A stretch of 64,000 nucleotides of DNA from UBA3946 sp002385755 (GTDB lineage: Bacteria > Bacillota_I > Bacilli_A > ML615J-28 > CAG-698), in NCBI GenBank assembly GCA_050953085.1, contig JBMNLX010000003.1:62001-126000 (forward strand), written 5' to 3'. The notes beneath the pieces were generated by a model. The model did not search any database. It saw only the letters and a program-made list of their open reading frames with translations, and was not told where the DNA came from. Positions 45,008-54,251 of the stretch are shown here, piece after piece. Every line of letters begins with the position of its first letter. The stretch's first letter is position 1. The translations under genes and the position numbers were made by a program.

Positions 45008-46386
45008 TGTGAATATATTATGATAATTTCATATAGAGTTATATAATGATAATTTCACTAAATACAAAGGTTAATTGTATTAGCGTAGGCAACCCTTAAT
45101 TTTGTAATTTAAGCCCTTCTTTGATATCATATGGATTAATATGGATATGTATCAACGGAGGGAAGACACATGAGAAAGGTCGAACTAAGAATGAACGAGC
45201 AAATGAAGTATGAAATTATCAGAAGAGTAGCTTTTAAAGAAATCAGCGTCCACAGAGCAGCGGTCCAGCTTAACTGTACCGTAAGAACCGTCTATAACCT
45301 CGTCAAAAAGTATCGGGAACATGGTAAGGCCGGCTTTATCCACGGTAACAGGAACCGAAAACCGGCCGCTACCATGAGCCCAAAACTTGAACAAACCATT
45401 GTTTCGTTTTATATGCAAAAATGCGAAGGTGCCAATTTTCTACACTTCCAGGAGTTGCTGGAAGAGATAAAAGGCATTAAAGTCTCTTATTTCAAACTCT
45501 ACGCGCTTCTGCGTAAGCATGGGATCATATCTCCCAAGTGTCATAGGATTACCCGTAAAAAACACACGCAAGAGACTTTAAAGGGTTATTACAACATATT
45601 TCACCAGGTATTGACCAAATACGGCATACCGGCGAAAATTTTGGCCGATAACAGGTCAATCTTCAATTACAAGCTTAAGAACAGCCATTCTAAAGAAAAA
45701 GACACGCATACGCAATTCGGATATGCCTGCCATCGGCTCGGGGTCGATCTTGACACGACTTCCGTCGCCCAAGCAAAGGGCAGAATCGAAAGAATGTTCG
45801 GTACCCTCCAAAGCCGGTTGGTTACGGAACTTAAGATGGCAGGCATATTCGATATCGATGCGGCTAATGAGTTCTTGAAGGATTTTGTCCCAAAATTCAA
45901 CGAGCGTTTCGCGCTCCCCATCGATTATCTCACATCGGTTTTTGACGAGAACATCGATCAAGAAACCATCAATAACACATTAGCCGTCATCAGCGCAAGA
46001 AAAGTCGATAACGGTAATACGATTAAGTACAAAAATAAGTATTATCACCTGTATGACTTTGATGGCAACATGATGCCATTCAAACCCAAAACGGTATGTA
46101 TCGTTATGGAAACTTACGACGGATCTCTCATCGCCTCGGTTAACGATGATCTTTACGGGTTGGTAGAGCTTGAGGTCCATCACGAATTTTCCAAGAACTT
46201 TGACACGAAAAAACCGGAAAAGAAACGCTATACCGGCCATAAGCCCAAGGATTGTCATCCCTGGACCTATAAAAGCTATCTGGCCAGAAAAAGAAGGCGT
46301 TACAAGTCCAGGGCGGAAACCCTTGCTTAACAAGTACTGGACAAATAATCAGGTATTTTTTGTGAAATTTTCATTATATATTGACA
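45008..46386 (+). mobile_element. IS1202-type (ISNCY) insertion sequence
   Basis: A 1.38-kb element with imperfect terminal inverted repeats starting TGT: TGTGAATATATTATGATAAT at 45008 against TGTCAATATATAATGAAAAT read inward from 46386, about 23 of 27 matching. A 26-27-bp direct repeat flanks it. A second sub-terminal repeat of ATGATAATTTCA lies inside the left end. It holds one transposase gene, itself internally deleted. It separates the rpoBC terminator from the str promoter. Confidence 0.88.
45170..46330 (+). CDS. IS1202/ISNCY-type transposase with internal in-frame deletion
   Basis: 386 residues. The N-terminal helix-turn-helix (AAVQLNCTVRTVYNLVKKYREHG) and the later core are clear. 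ILADNRSIFNY holds the second catalytic Asp (160), QAKGRIERMFGTLQSRL holds the Glu (207), and FNERFA follows. Between RKKHT and QETLKGYYNIF (about residue 133) the family normally has 60-70 more residues including the first catalytic Asp in an IDGSxHxWF-type motif. Here they are missing without loss of frame. The protein is therefore probably inactive. The AGGGAAGACAC site before ATG is intact. Confidence 0.8.
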   Translation: MRKVELRMNEQMKYEIIRRVAFKEISVHRAAVQLNCTVRTVYNLVKKYREHGKAGFIHGNRNRKPAATMSPKLEQTIVSFYMQKCEGANFLHFQELLEEIKGIKVSYFKLYALLRKHGIISPKCHRITRKKHTQETLKGYYNIFHQVLTKYGIPAKILADNRSIFNYKLKNSHSKEKDTHTQFGYACHRLGVDLDTTSVAQAKGRIERMFGTLQSRLVTELKMAGIFDIDAANEFLKDFVPKFNERFALPIDYLTSVFDENIDQETINNTLAVISARKVDNGNTIKYKNKYYHLYDFDGNMMPFKPKTVCIVMETYDGSLIASVNDDLYGLVELEVHHEFSKNFDTKKPEKKRYTGHKPKDCHPWTYKSYLARKRRRYKSRAETLA

Positions 46387-46412
46387 GAATTTTTACTTAT
46401 ATTTTAGGGGAA
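46386..46412 (+). repeat. Right copy of the 27-bp target site duplication
   Basis: Identical to 44980-45006. It runs directly into the hairpin that closes rpoBC, showing that the original target lay between that terminator and the str promoter. Confidence 0.88.
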
Positions 46413-46443
46413 GAAGAGTAGATCGCGAAGCGACCTACTCTTC
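46413..46443 (-). terminator. Hairpin overlapping the rpoBC stop codon
   Basis: GAAGAGTAG (46413-46421) pairs perfectly with CTACTCTTC (46435-46443); an inner TCGC-GAA-GCGA stem extends it. The stop codon lies inside the stem. The minus-strand 3' side is pyrimidine-rich (TTCCCCT) rather than a pure T run, so termination may be partial. Confidence 0.65.
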
Positions 46444-49400
46444 GTCTTCTTCAACATTAATAACGTAATCGGCGTCGATAATTCCCGTTCCGGCAGGGAT
46501 TAAGCCGCCGATAATAATATTTTCTTTAAGTCCTTCAAGATAGTCTTTCTTACCGCGGATGGCGGCTTCCGTAAGAACGCGCGTCGTTTCCTGGAAGCTT
46601 GCCGCGGAAAGGAAGGAGTCGGATTTCAACGAAGCGCGGGTAATGCCCAAGAGCATGGATTTTACTATCGGCACCTCGATGTTGTTTTTCCGGCAGTCTT
46701 CGATAATATCGTAGAGCTCGTTTTTCGATATTTGCGTGCCCGGTAGAAGATTGGTCCCGCCTTCGTGCACGACGACCACTTTTTGAAGCATCTGTCGAAT
46801 TATGATTTCAATATGCTTGTCGGCGATTTCAACGCCTTGGGAACGGTAAACTTTCTGCACCTCGCCGAGGATGTATTTGCCGACATCGTCGACGGTGCTG
46901 ACTCTTAGAAGTTCCTTCGGGTGAATCATTCCCTCGGTCAAGGGCTGACCGGCTTTTACCCGGTCGCGCTCGTGCACGATCGGGACTTTCCCGAATTCGG
47001 TAAGATATGTTTTCTCTTCCAGGTTGTTTTTGATCTTGATCTCAAACCTGTTGTCTTTATCGTGACGGATGGAAGTAACGATGCCGTCGATTTCGGTAAT
47101 CGTTGCCTTAAGTTTCGGTTGGCGCGCTTCGAAAAGTTCCTGAATCCGGGGCAAGCCCTGGGTAATGTCCTCGGCCGCGACGCCGCCGGAATGGAACGTA
47201 CGCATCGTAAGCTGCGTGCCCGGCTCGCCGATCGATTGAGCGGCGATAATACCGACGACCTCGCCGATCTCGACGATCTCGCTCGTCGAAAGGTCGCTGC
47301 CATAACAGTGGACGCAGACGCCGCTTTTCGCATCGCAAGTGATCAGCGTGCGAATCTCCACTTCCTTCACACCAGCCTTCACGATTCTCTCCGCCAAATC
47401 GTCGTCGATATATGTTTGCGCGGCGACCATGACTTCGCCCGTTTTCGGATTTATAACCGGCTTGTTGGTGAAACGCCCGCGAATCCGGTCGTAAAGGGGG
47501 ATGTTGCTTTCCTCAAGCGCGGTCACGATCATTCCCTTATCCGTGCCGCAATCCTCCTCGGTAACGGTGACGTCCTGGCTCACGTCAACGAGGCGGCGGG
47601 TAAGATAGCCCGACTCGGCCGTTTTCAAAGCCGTGTCGGTCGAGCCTTTCCGGGCGCCGTGCGTCGAGATAAAGAACTCGGACATCGTCAGTCCCTCGCG
47701 GAAGGAAGCCCTGATCGGGATATCCATGATCTCGCCGTTGGGCTTGGCCATTATGCCGCGCATCCCCGAAAGCTGAACGAAGTTGGAAATATTACCGCGG
47801 GCGCCGCTGTCGCTCATCATATACAAATGATTAGTCGCAAAATCCTTTTGAACCTCGGCGTGAATCGCGTTTTCAAGCTTCTCCTTCGCTTTTTGCCAGA
47901 CCTCGATAACGCGCTGGCTGCGTTCTTTTTTCGTCATATAACCCTTGCGATAAAGGCTGTCGTATTTATCGACCTTCTCCTCGGCTTCCGCCAAGACTTC
48001 TTTCTTGACGTCAACGACCCTGATGTCCTCCGCGGCGATCGTGATGCCGGAAATCGTGGAGTACTTAAACCCAAGGTCTTTCATCCGGTCGAGAGTTTTC
48101 GACGTCTCCGCAAGTTTAAACTTCTTAAACACCTCGGCGATAATCTGGCTTAAAAACTTCTTCCTGAAAGGGTGGGGCGACTCCATCCTGTTTAGGAGAT
48201 TGCGGAAGGTTTCGCCCGGTTTTAAATCCCGGACGGAAACGAAATATTTATCCGGCGTTTTATCGGTGAGATTTTCCAAAGTCGCCTCGTTAATGTAAGG
48301 AACATAAGGCGGCTCCTGCGGAAAAATCGTATTAAAGATAATTTTGCCGTAAGTCGTGACCAAGTACTTTTTTTGTTGTTCCGGCGTGAAATGCGGGTTA
48401 TTAAAAATCTTAGCCGGAATCAAGATTCGGGTATGGAAATTAATATCGCCGTTTTCGTAAGCAAGCTCGACCTCGCTCAGCGAGGAATAGACTTTTCCTT
48501 CGTTCTCTTCCCCGCGTTTTTCGATCGTCAGGTAATAGTTGCCCAAGACCATGTCCTGCGAGGGGGTAACGATCGGTTTTCCGTCCTTCGGCGCAAGGAT
48601 GTTTTTCGAGGCCAGCATCAAAAGCCTCGCCTCGGCTTGCGCCTCTTCCGAAAGCGGGACGTGAACCGCCATCTGGTCGCCGTCGAAGTCGGCGTTAAAC
48701 GCCGGCGTGACCAGGGGATGCAAGCGGATCGCTTTTCCCTCGACCAGTTTCGGCTCAAAAGCCTGGATTCCAAGCCGGTGCAGCGTCGGCGCGCGGTTTA
48801 AAAGCACCGGGTGCTCGACAACGATCTTTTCCAGCTCGGTCATGGCGATCGGGTCGCCCGTTTCGATCATTTCCTTCGCCCGTTTCAGGCTGATCCGGTT
48901 TCCGCCCTCGGGATTTTCTCTGTCGCGTTCAAGAATCGCGTTGATGATAAAGGGTTTAAACAAAATCAACGCCATTTCCCGCGGTATCCCGCACTGATAC
49001 ATCTTAAGGTCGGGACCGACGACGATAACGCTCCGGCCGGAGTAATCGACGCGCTTACCGAGAAGGTTTTGCCGGAAGCGGCCCTGCTTTCCGCGCAAAA
49101 GGTCGGACAGGGACTTAAGCGGCCTGTTTCTCTCCACGACCACCTTCTTGTTTCGCTTGCTGTTGTCAATCAGGGCGTCGACCGCCTCCTGAAGCATCCG
49201 TTTCTCGTTTTTCGTAATCAAGCCCGGGGCGCGCTGCTCGTATTGTTTCTTCAAACGGTTATTGCGGTTTAAGATCCGCCGGTATAGGTCGTTTAAGTCG
49301 GTCGTCGCGAAACGGCCGCCGTCAAGTTGGACCATCGGTCGAAGATCGGGAGGCAAGACAGGGATAACTTCCATGACCATCCATTCCGGTTTGTTTCCGG

Positions 49401-52400
49401 ATTGTTGAATCGCCTCGATAACGTCAAGCCGCTTGATTAGTTTCTCGCGCTTTTGCTTGGTAGCTTTCTTTAACTCCTCGCGTAGCTGCTCGGCCGTTTC
49501 TTTTAAATCCAGGTCCTGCAATAGTTTTTTAATCGCTTCAGCGCCGGTAAGCGCCTTAAACTTCGAGGAACCGAATTCCCTCTGAAACTGGCTGTGTTCC
49601 TGCTCGGTGAGGATTTGCCCTTTATGCAGGATATCGACGGATCCCGGGTCAACGACTATATAGGAGGCGAGATAAACGATTTCCTCGACTTCTTTCGTTT
49701 TCATGTCGAGCAACAACGCGATTTTCGAAGGGATGTTCTTCAAAAACCAAGAATGAACGACGGGCGCGGCGAGTTCGATATGACCCATTCTTTCTCTTCT
49801 GACTTTGCTTTCGGTCAGCTCGACGCCGCACCGCTCGCATTTCGTCTCGCCTTTCGGCGTAATCGAACGCCGGGATTTCCCGCAGGCGCATTGATAGTCC
49901 TTCGTCGGCCCGAATATTACCTCGCAAAACAAGCCGTCGCGTTCCGGCTTTAGCGTGCGGTAATTTATCGTTTCGTGCTTTTTTACCTCGCCGTGGGACC
50001 AGCCGCGGATTTCCTCGGGGGAAGCGATGCCAATTTGAATGTATTTATATTTATTCTTGTTTTCTTGTTTCTTATCGCGCGGCGGCGCGCTTTCCACGAG
50101 ACTTCTGTTGGCGACGTCTTCGCCTGTTTCAGCGTCAATAAGTTTCACGCTCAAGCCCAAGCCTTGCAATTCCTTAACCAAAACCCGGAAAGATTCTGGA
50201 ATTCCGGGGTTGGGAATCGGGTCGCCGTCGACGATCGCCTTGTATACTTTATTCCGGCCGATAATATCGTCGGACTTGATCGTGAGCATTTCCCGAAGCG
50301 TATAGGCGGCGCCGTAAGCCTCCAAAGCCCACACTTCCATTTCCCCGAAACGCTGGCCGCCGTTTTGGGCTTTTCCGCTCATCGGCTGCTGCGTTACCAG
50401 GGCATAGGGACCCTCGCTGCGCGCATGAATCTTATCGTCAACCATGTGCGCGAGTTTGATCATATACATGATGCCGACGGCGATACGACTGTCAAACGGT
50501 TTGCCCGTCCGCCCGTCGTAGAGAACCATTTTGCCGTCGGGCTCCATTTTCGCTTCTTCCATGATCTCCCTTAAGTCCTCGTTCTCGACGCCGTCGAAAA
50601 CGGGGGAAGCGATATAGCAGCCAAGCTTTTTCGCGGCCATCCCCAGATGGATCTCCAGAACTTGACCGATATTAAGCCGCGAGGGTATCCCCTGCGGGTT
50701 TAGCATGATGTCGATCGGCGTGCCGTCTTCCATATACGGCATATCCTCTTGGGGAAGAATCCGGGAAATAACGCCTTTGTTTCCATGGCGCCCGGCCATC
50801 TTGTCGCCCTCGCTTATCTTGCGTTTTTGCACGATATAAACGCGAACGACCTCGTTGACTCCCGGCGGTAATTCCGCGCCGTCTTTGCGACGAAAATGCT
50901 CGATACGGTGGACGATGCCGCCGCCGCCGTGCGGGACGCGCAGGGAGGTGTTGCGCACGTCTTTGGAACTGTCGCTGAAGAGCGCTTGGGAAAGCCGTTC
51001 TTCCGGCGTCGGGTCGGTCTGTCCTTTCGGGGTCACTTTCCCGACAAGTATATCGCCTTCTTTTACCTCGGCGCCTAAGCGGACGATGCCGTATTCGTCG
51101 AGGTTGGCGATCGCTTCTTTGCGATCGTTTTCCAGGTCGCGGGTGATTTCTTCCTTGCCAAGTTTCGTGTCGCGAACCTCGACCTCGTATTTTTCGATAT
51201 GAATTGATGTATAAACGTCATCCTGAACCAAACGCTCGCTTATGACGATCGCGTCCTCGTAGTTGTAACCGTCCCAGGTCATAAAAGCGACCGTGACGTT
51301 TTTCCCAAGCGCGAGCTCGCCGCCGTCCATCGCGGGACCGTCGGCGATGATGTCGCCGCGCTTGACGGACTCGCCCTTCCTGACAATCGGTTTTTGATTG
51401 AAGCAGGTGGAATGATTGGAGCGTTCGTATTTGACCAGGTTATATTCTTTCAGTTTACCGCCGGCCTCGCGAAGGATTATCTTCCGGGAGTCGACGTATT
51501 CGACAACCCCGTCTCTCTCGCAAACGACGGCGGTGCCGGAGTCTTTCGCCGCTTTTTCCTCGATCCCGGTCCCGACATACGGGGCCTCCGTCTGTAGCAG
51601 CGGGATTGCCTGCCGTTGCATGTTGGCCCCCATCAGGGCGCGGTTTGCGTCGTCATGCTCGAGGAAGGGGATGCAGGCGGTCGAAACGGAAACGATTTGC
51701 TTCGGCGAGACGTCGATCAAATCGACTGTTTCTTTCGGCACCTCAAAGGTATCGCCGCCGAAACGGGCGACGACGACATCGTCGATTATTTCGTTTTTCT
51801 CGTTCACCCGGATATTCGCCTGGGCGATATGATACTGTTCTTCCTTATCGGCGGTCAGATAAATTATTTCATCGGTTATCAACGGATTCTTTTTCGCTCT
51901 TTGCTTTACTTTAAGATAAGGCGTCTCGATAAAACCGTACTGGTCGACGCGGGCGTAAGTCGCAAGAGAGTTAATCAAGCCGATGTTCTGCCCTTCCGGC
52001 GTTTCGATCGGACAAATCCTCCCGTAGTGGGAAACGTGAACGTCGCGAACCTCGAAAGTCGCCCTTTCCCGGTTTAAGCCGCCGACGCCTAAGGCGCTGA
52101 TGCGCCGTTTATGCGTGAGTTCCGACAGGGGATTGATTTGATCCATGAACTGCGACAGCTGGCTGCTGCCGAAAAACTCGCGGATTGACGAAGTCAACGT
52201 CCGGATGTTGATCAAGTTTTGCGGAATGATGCTGCGCGGGTCGGACGATGTCGACATCCGATCGCGAACGTTCTTCTCCATTTTCGCAAGCCCAATCCGG
52301 AATTGGTTTTGGAGAAGCTCGCCGATAAGCCGCAGGCGACGGTTGCCCAAATGGTCGATATCGTCAATTTTGCCGATATCGTCGTGCAGGTTGATATAAT

Positions 52401-53562
52401 AACCGACCGCCGCGAAAATATCGGACAAAGTTATATGATTGGCGGTTTCGCTCTGATCGTTGCCGATGAGCCGGAAAGTTTCCTTTAAACCGTGATGTTT
52501 TTCATACTCGATGTCGAGGATTTCCAAAACGACGGAATTCCCGACGAGCATTTGCTCGTATTCCTTCCGGACGCGGATCAGGCGACGGTTTTTAGCCAAA
52601 AATTCGCACGCCTGGGCGCTGATTTTTTCCCCGGTCGAAAATACCACCTCGCCGGTCTTGGAATCAACGATATCGGAAGCGAAAGCGCATTTATCATAGC
52701 CGATATCCTTAACGCGAGCAAGAACGTCGAGTTTTTTATTCACCTTGTACCGCCCGACGTTCGCAAGGTCATATCGGCGAGTGTCGAACAAACGGTTGCA
52801 CAGGTAATTTCTCGCGCCTTCCGGCGTCGCTTTCTCGCCGGGACGCATTCTTTCGTAAAGCTGCTCCAAGGCGTCGTCGGAACCGAAAGATTCGTCTTTA
52901 TCGAAAGTGTTCCGGATATACTCGCTGTCGCCGTAAAGCTCGATAATCTCGCGGTTGGAATTAAGGCCCAAAGCGCGCAAAAACGTCGTCAAAGGTATTT
53001 TCTTTGACCGGTCTAGTTTCGCATACCAGATATCCTTCGAGCCCATCTCGAGTTCGATCCAGGCTCCGCGGGTCGGGATGATCTGCCCGTAATACTGGAT
53101 TTGGCCTTGTTTTAGCAGGGTAGCGTAAAAAACCCCGGCTGAACGGATGATTTGCGAGACAATGACGCGTTCCGCGCCATTTATAATAAAAGTACCCGAG
53201 GGGGTCATAATCGGAAAATCGCCGAGGAAAATCTTTTGTTCCTTGATTTCCTTGGTCTCTTTATTCACAAGCCGGACGTCGACCTTCAAGGCCGATGCGA
53301 AACTAACGTCGTTCTTTTTGCTCTCCATCGGACTGTATTTCGGCGGCTCGAATTCAAAATCACCGAAATAAAGCTCCAATTTTTCCCCGTGATCGCGAAT
53401 CGGGGAAATCTCCGCAAACAGTTCTTTAAGTCCGGTGGTCATAAACCATTCGAACGATTTTAATTGTACTTCGATTAAATTGGGGAGCTCGACGTTAGTC
53501 CTGACGCGCGAATAATTCCGGCGAACCCGATTTTTCCCATAGGTAACGTTTTTCCAAATCAA
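46435..53562 (-). CDS. rpoBC: Fused RNA polymerase beta-beta' subunit (RpoB-RpoC)
   Basis: One uninterrupted 2375-codon frame. Residues 1 to about 1160 are a full RpoB (fork loop, GGGIVHRIEHFR, KMAGRHGNKGV, and the C-terminal PESFRVLVKELQGLGL). A short charged linker DKKQENKNK (1163-1171) leads straight into RpoC at YIQIGIASPEEIRGWS. RpoC is also complete: zinc ribbon CAC (1225-1227) and CERC, the catalytic NADFDGD (1623-1629), and the second zinc site in EEDCGTDKG and CDAKSGVCVHC. The likely start is TTG at 53562, after GAGGTGG. Both halves keep all key residues, so the fusion is probably functional. Confidence 0.95.
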   Translation of the reverse strand: MIWKNVTYGKNRVRRNYSRVRTNVELPNLIEVQLKSFEWFMTTGLKELFAEISPIRDHGEKLELYFGDFEFEPPKYSPMESKKNDVSFASALKVDVRLVNKETKEIKEQKIFLGDFPIMTPSGTFIINGAERVIVSQIIRSAGVFYATLLKQGQIQYYGQIIPTRGAWIELEMGSKDIWYAKLDRSKKIPLTTFLRALGLNSNREIIELYGDSEYIRNTFDKDESFGSDDALEQLYERMRPGEKATPEGARNYLCNRLFDTRRYDLANVGRYKVNKKLDVLARVKDIGYDKCAFASDIVDSKTGEVVFSTGEKISAQACEFLAKNRRLIRVRKEYEQMLVGNSVVLEILDIEYEKHHGLKETFRLIGNDQSETANHITLSDIFAAVGYYINLHDDIGKIDDIDHLGNRRLRLIGELLQNQFRIGLAKMEKNVRDRMSTSSDPRSIIPQNLINIRTLTSSIREFFGSSQLSQFMDQINPLSELTHKRRISALGVGGLNRERATFEVRDVHVSHYGRICPIETPEGQNIGLINSLATYARVDQYGFIETPYLKVKQRAKKNPLITDEIIYLTADKEEQYHIAQANIRVNEKNEIIDDVVVARFGGDTFEVPKETVDLIDVSPKQIVSVSTACIPFLEHDDANRALMGANMQRQAIPLLQTEAPYVGTGIEEKAAKDSGTAVVCERDGVVEYVDSRKIILREAGGKLKEYNLVKYERSNHSTCFNQKPIVRKGESVKRGDIIADGPAMDGGELALGKNVTVAFMTWDGYNYEDAIVISERLVQDDVYTSIHIEKYEVEVRDTKLGKEEITRDLENDRKEAIANLDEYGIVRLGAEVKEGDILVGKVTPKGQTDPTPEERLSQALFSDSSKDVRNTSLRVPHGGGGIVHRIEHFRRKDGAELPPGVNEVVRVYIVQKRKISEGDKMAGRHGNKGVISRILPQEDMPYMEDGTPIDIMLNPQGIPSRLNIGQVLEIHLGMAAKKLGCYIASPVFDGVENEDLREIMEEAKMEPDGKMVLYDGRTGKPFDSRIAVGIMYMIKLAHMVDDKIHARSEGPYALVTQQPMSGKAQNGGQRFGEMEVWALEAYGAAYTLREMLTIKSDDIIGRNKVYKAIVDGDPIPNPGIPESFRVLVKELQGLGLSVKLIDAETGEDVANRSLVESAPPRDKKQENKNKYKYIQIGIASPEEIRGWSHGEVKKHETINYRTLKPERDGLFCEVIFGPTKDYQCACGKSRRSITPKGETKCERCGVELTESKVRRERMGHIELAAPVVHSWFLKNIPSKIALLLDMKTKEVEEIVYLASYIVVDPGSVDILHKGQILTEQEHSQFQREFGSSKFKALTGAEAIKKLLQDLDLKETAEQLREELKKATKQKREKLIKRLDVIEAIQQSGNKPEWMVMEVIPVLPPDLRPMVQLDGGRFATTDLNDLYRRILNRNNRLKKQYEQRAPGLITKNEKRMLQEAVDALIDNSKRNKKVVVERNRPLKSLSDLLRGKQGRFRQNLLGKRVDYSGRSVIVVGPDLKMYQCGIPREMALILFKPFIINAILERDRENPEGGNRISLKRAKEMIETGDPIAMTELEKIVVEHPVLLNRAPTLHRLGIQAFEPKLVEGKAIRLHPLVTPAFNADFDGDQMAVHVPLSEEAQAEARLLMLASKNILAPKDGKPIVTPSQDMVLGNYYLTIEKRGEENEGKVYSSLSEVELAYENGDINFHTRILIPAKIFNNPHFTPEQQKKYLVTTYGKIIFNTIFPQEPPYVPYINEATLENLTDKTPDKYFVSVRDLKPGETFRNLLNRMESPHPFRKKFLSQIIAEVFKKFKLAETSKTLDRMKDLGFKYSTISGITIAAEDIRVVDVKKEVLAEAEEKVDKYDSLYRKGYMTKKERSQRVIEVWQKAKEKLENAIHAEVQKDFATNHLYMMSDSGARGNISNFVQLSGMRGIMAKPNGEIMDIPIRASFREGLTMSEFFISTHGARKGSTDTALKTAESGYLTRRLVDVSQDVTVTEEDCGTDKGMIVTALEESNIPLYDRIRGRFTNKPVINPKTGEVMVAAQTYIDDDLAERIVKAGVKEVEIRTLITCDAKSGVCVHCYGSDLSTSEIVEIGEVVGIIAAQSIGEPGTQLTMRTFHSGGVAAEDITQGLPRIQELFEARQPKLKATITEIDGIVTSIRHDKDNRFEIKIKNNLEEKTYLTEFGKVPIVHERDRVKAGQPLTEGMIHPKELLRVSTVDDVGKYILGEVQKVYRSQGVEIADKHIEIIIRQMLQKVVVVHEGGTNLLPGTQISKNELYDIIEDCRKNNIEVPIVKSMLLGITRASLKSDSFLSAASFQETTRVLTEAAIRGKKDYLEGLKENIIIGGLIPAGTGIIDADYVINVEEDEE

Positions 53563-53617
53563 ATGATTTCCACCTCACATTTTTAATGAAAAGGACTGCA
53601 AAAGCACATTATATCGC

Positions 53618-53646
53618 ATTTTATTATGTTAACACAAACTTGTCAA
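53618..53646 (-). promoter_or_regulatory. Promoter of rpoBC
   Basis: TTGACA (53646-53641) and TAAAAT (53623-53618) are 17 bases apart on the minus strand, overlapping the end of rsmC. A further TATAAT lies ten bases downstream (53613-53608). rpoBC can thus be transcribed independently of the genes inserted between it and rplL. Confidence 0.75.
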
Positions 53647-54251
53647 AAAGTCAAAGGTTTTTTGATATAAAAAACACAATATCCTTTTTTCACGAGAACG
53701 GTCTCCAAAAAACCGGATAAAGCGGCCGCTTTTTCCATCATCCTCTTCGCTCCCTGCCGTTTTCTCATGACCGCCCAGAGATATCCGCCGGGCGCGAGTC
53801 GTTCGTAACCTTGCGCGAAGATGGCTTCGACAGTCGCCATCCCTGCCCGAATCGGGGGGTTAGTGATAATGACATCAAAAAGACCTTCCGCGTTTTCATA
53901 CAAATCACCGGCGTACGCTTTCGCGTTTTCAAGTTTCATCTCAAGAGCGCTTCTTCGCGCGAGATCGACGGCCCGTTTGTTAACGTCGCTTAGCTCGACC
54001 CGAAAACCCGGGTACGCCTTGGCCAACGCAAGACCAATTATCCCGTAACCGCAGCCGATATCAAGAGCCCGGACATCCTTTTTTTCCGGCGGGACGAAGG
54101 ACTGAAGCAAAAGGTGCGTCCCGAAATCGACTCGCTCGCGCGCGAAAACACCGCGGTCTGTATACATAACCAAACGATGGCCGCGGTAATCGTAGGTTAT
54201 TTTCCGGATCTCGCTCTTTAATCCCGGGTCGTTTATATAGTAATGACTCAT
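53643..54251 (-). CDS. RsmC-like class I SAM methyltransferase (YbxB family)
   Basis: 202 residues with the SAM-binding GxGxG-type loop DIGCGYGIIGLALAKAYP and the catalytic NPPI motif in VIITNPPIRAG, typical of the N2-guanine RNA methyltransferase RsmC group. It holds the same position as ybxB in Bacillus, between rplL and rpoB. The ATG overlaps the lgt stop by four bases. Confidence 0.92.
   Translation of the reverse strand: MSHYYINDPGLKSEIRKITYDYRGHRLVMYTDRGVFARERVDFGTHLLLQSFVPPEKKDVRALDIGCGYGIIGLALAKAYPGFRVELSDVNKRAVDLARRSALEMKLENAKAYAGDLYENAEGLFDVIITNPPIRAGMATVEAIFAQGYERLAPGGYLWAVMRKRQGAKRMMEKAAALSGFLETVLVKKGYCVFYIKKPLTF

Noticed and set aside
46381..46410. Outward promoter from the right end of the IS (TTGACA at 46381-46386)
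   Set aside because: No acceptable -10 box lies 16-18 bases downstream (TTAGGG), and transcription would run antisense into rpoBC.
46921..48153. 410-codon open frame on the plus strand inside rpoBC
   Set aside because: It is antisense to the conserved RpoC core, has no ribosome binding site, and arises from the GC-rich third positions of the real gene.
50035..50095. Possible sequencing or assembly error joining rpoB and rpoC
   Set aside because: The junction reads smoothly in one frame with a hydrophilic linker, and both flanks are full length without duplicated or missing domain edges. Read data would still be needed for proof.
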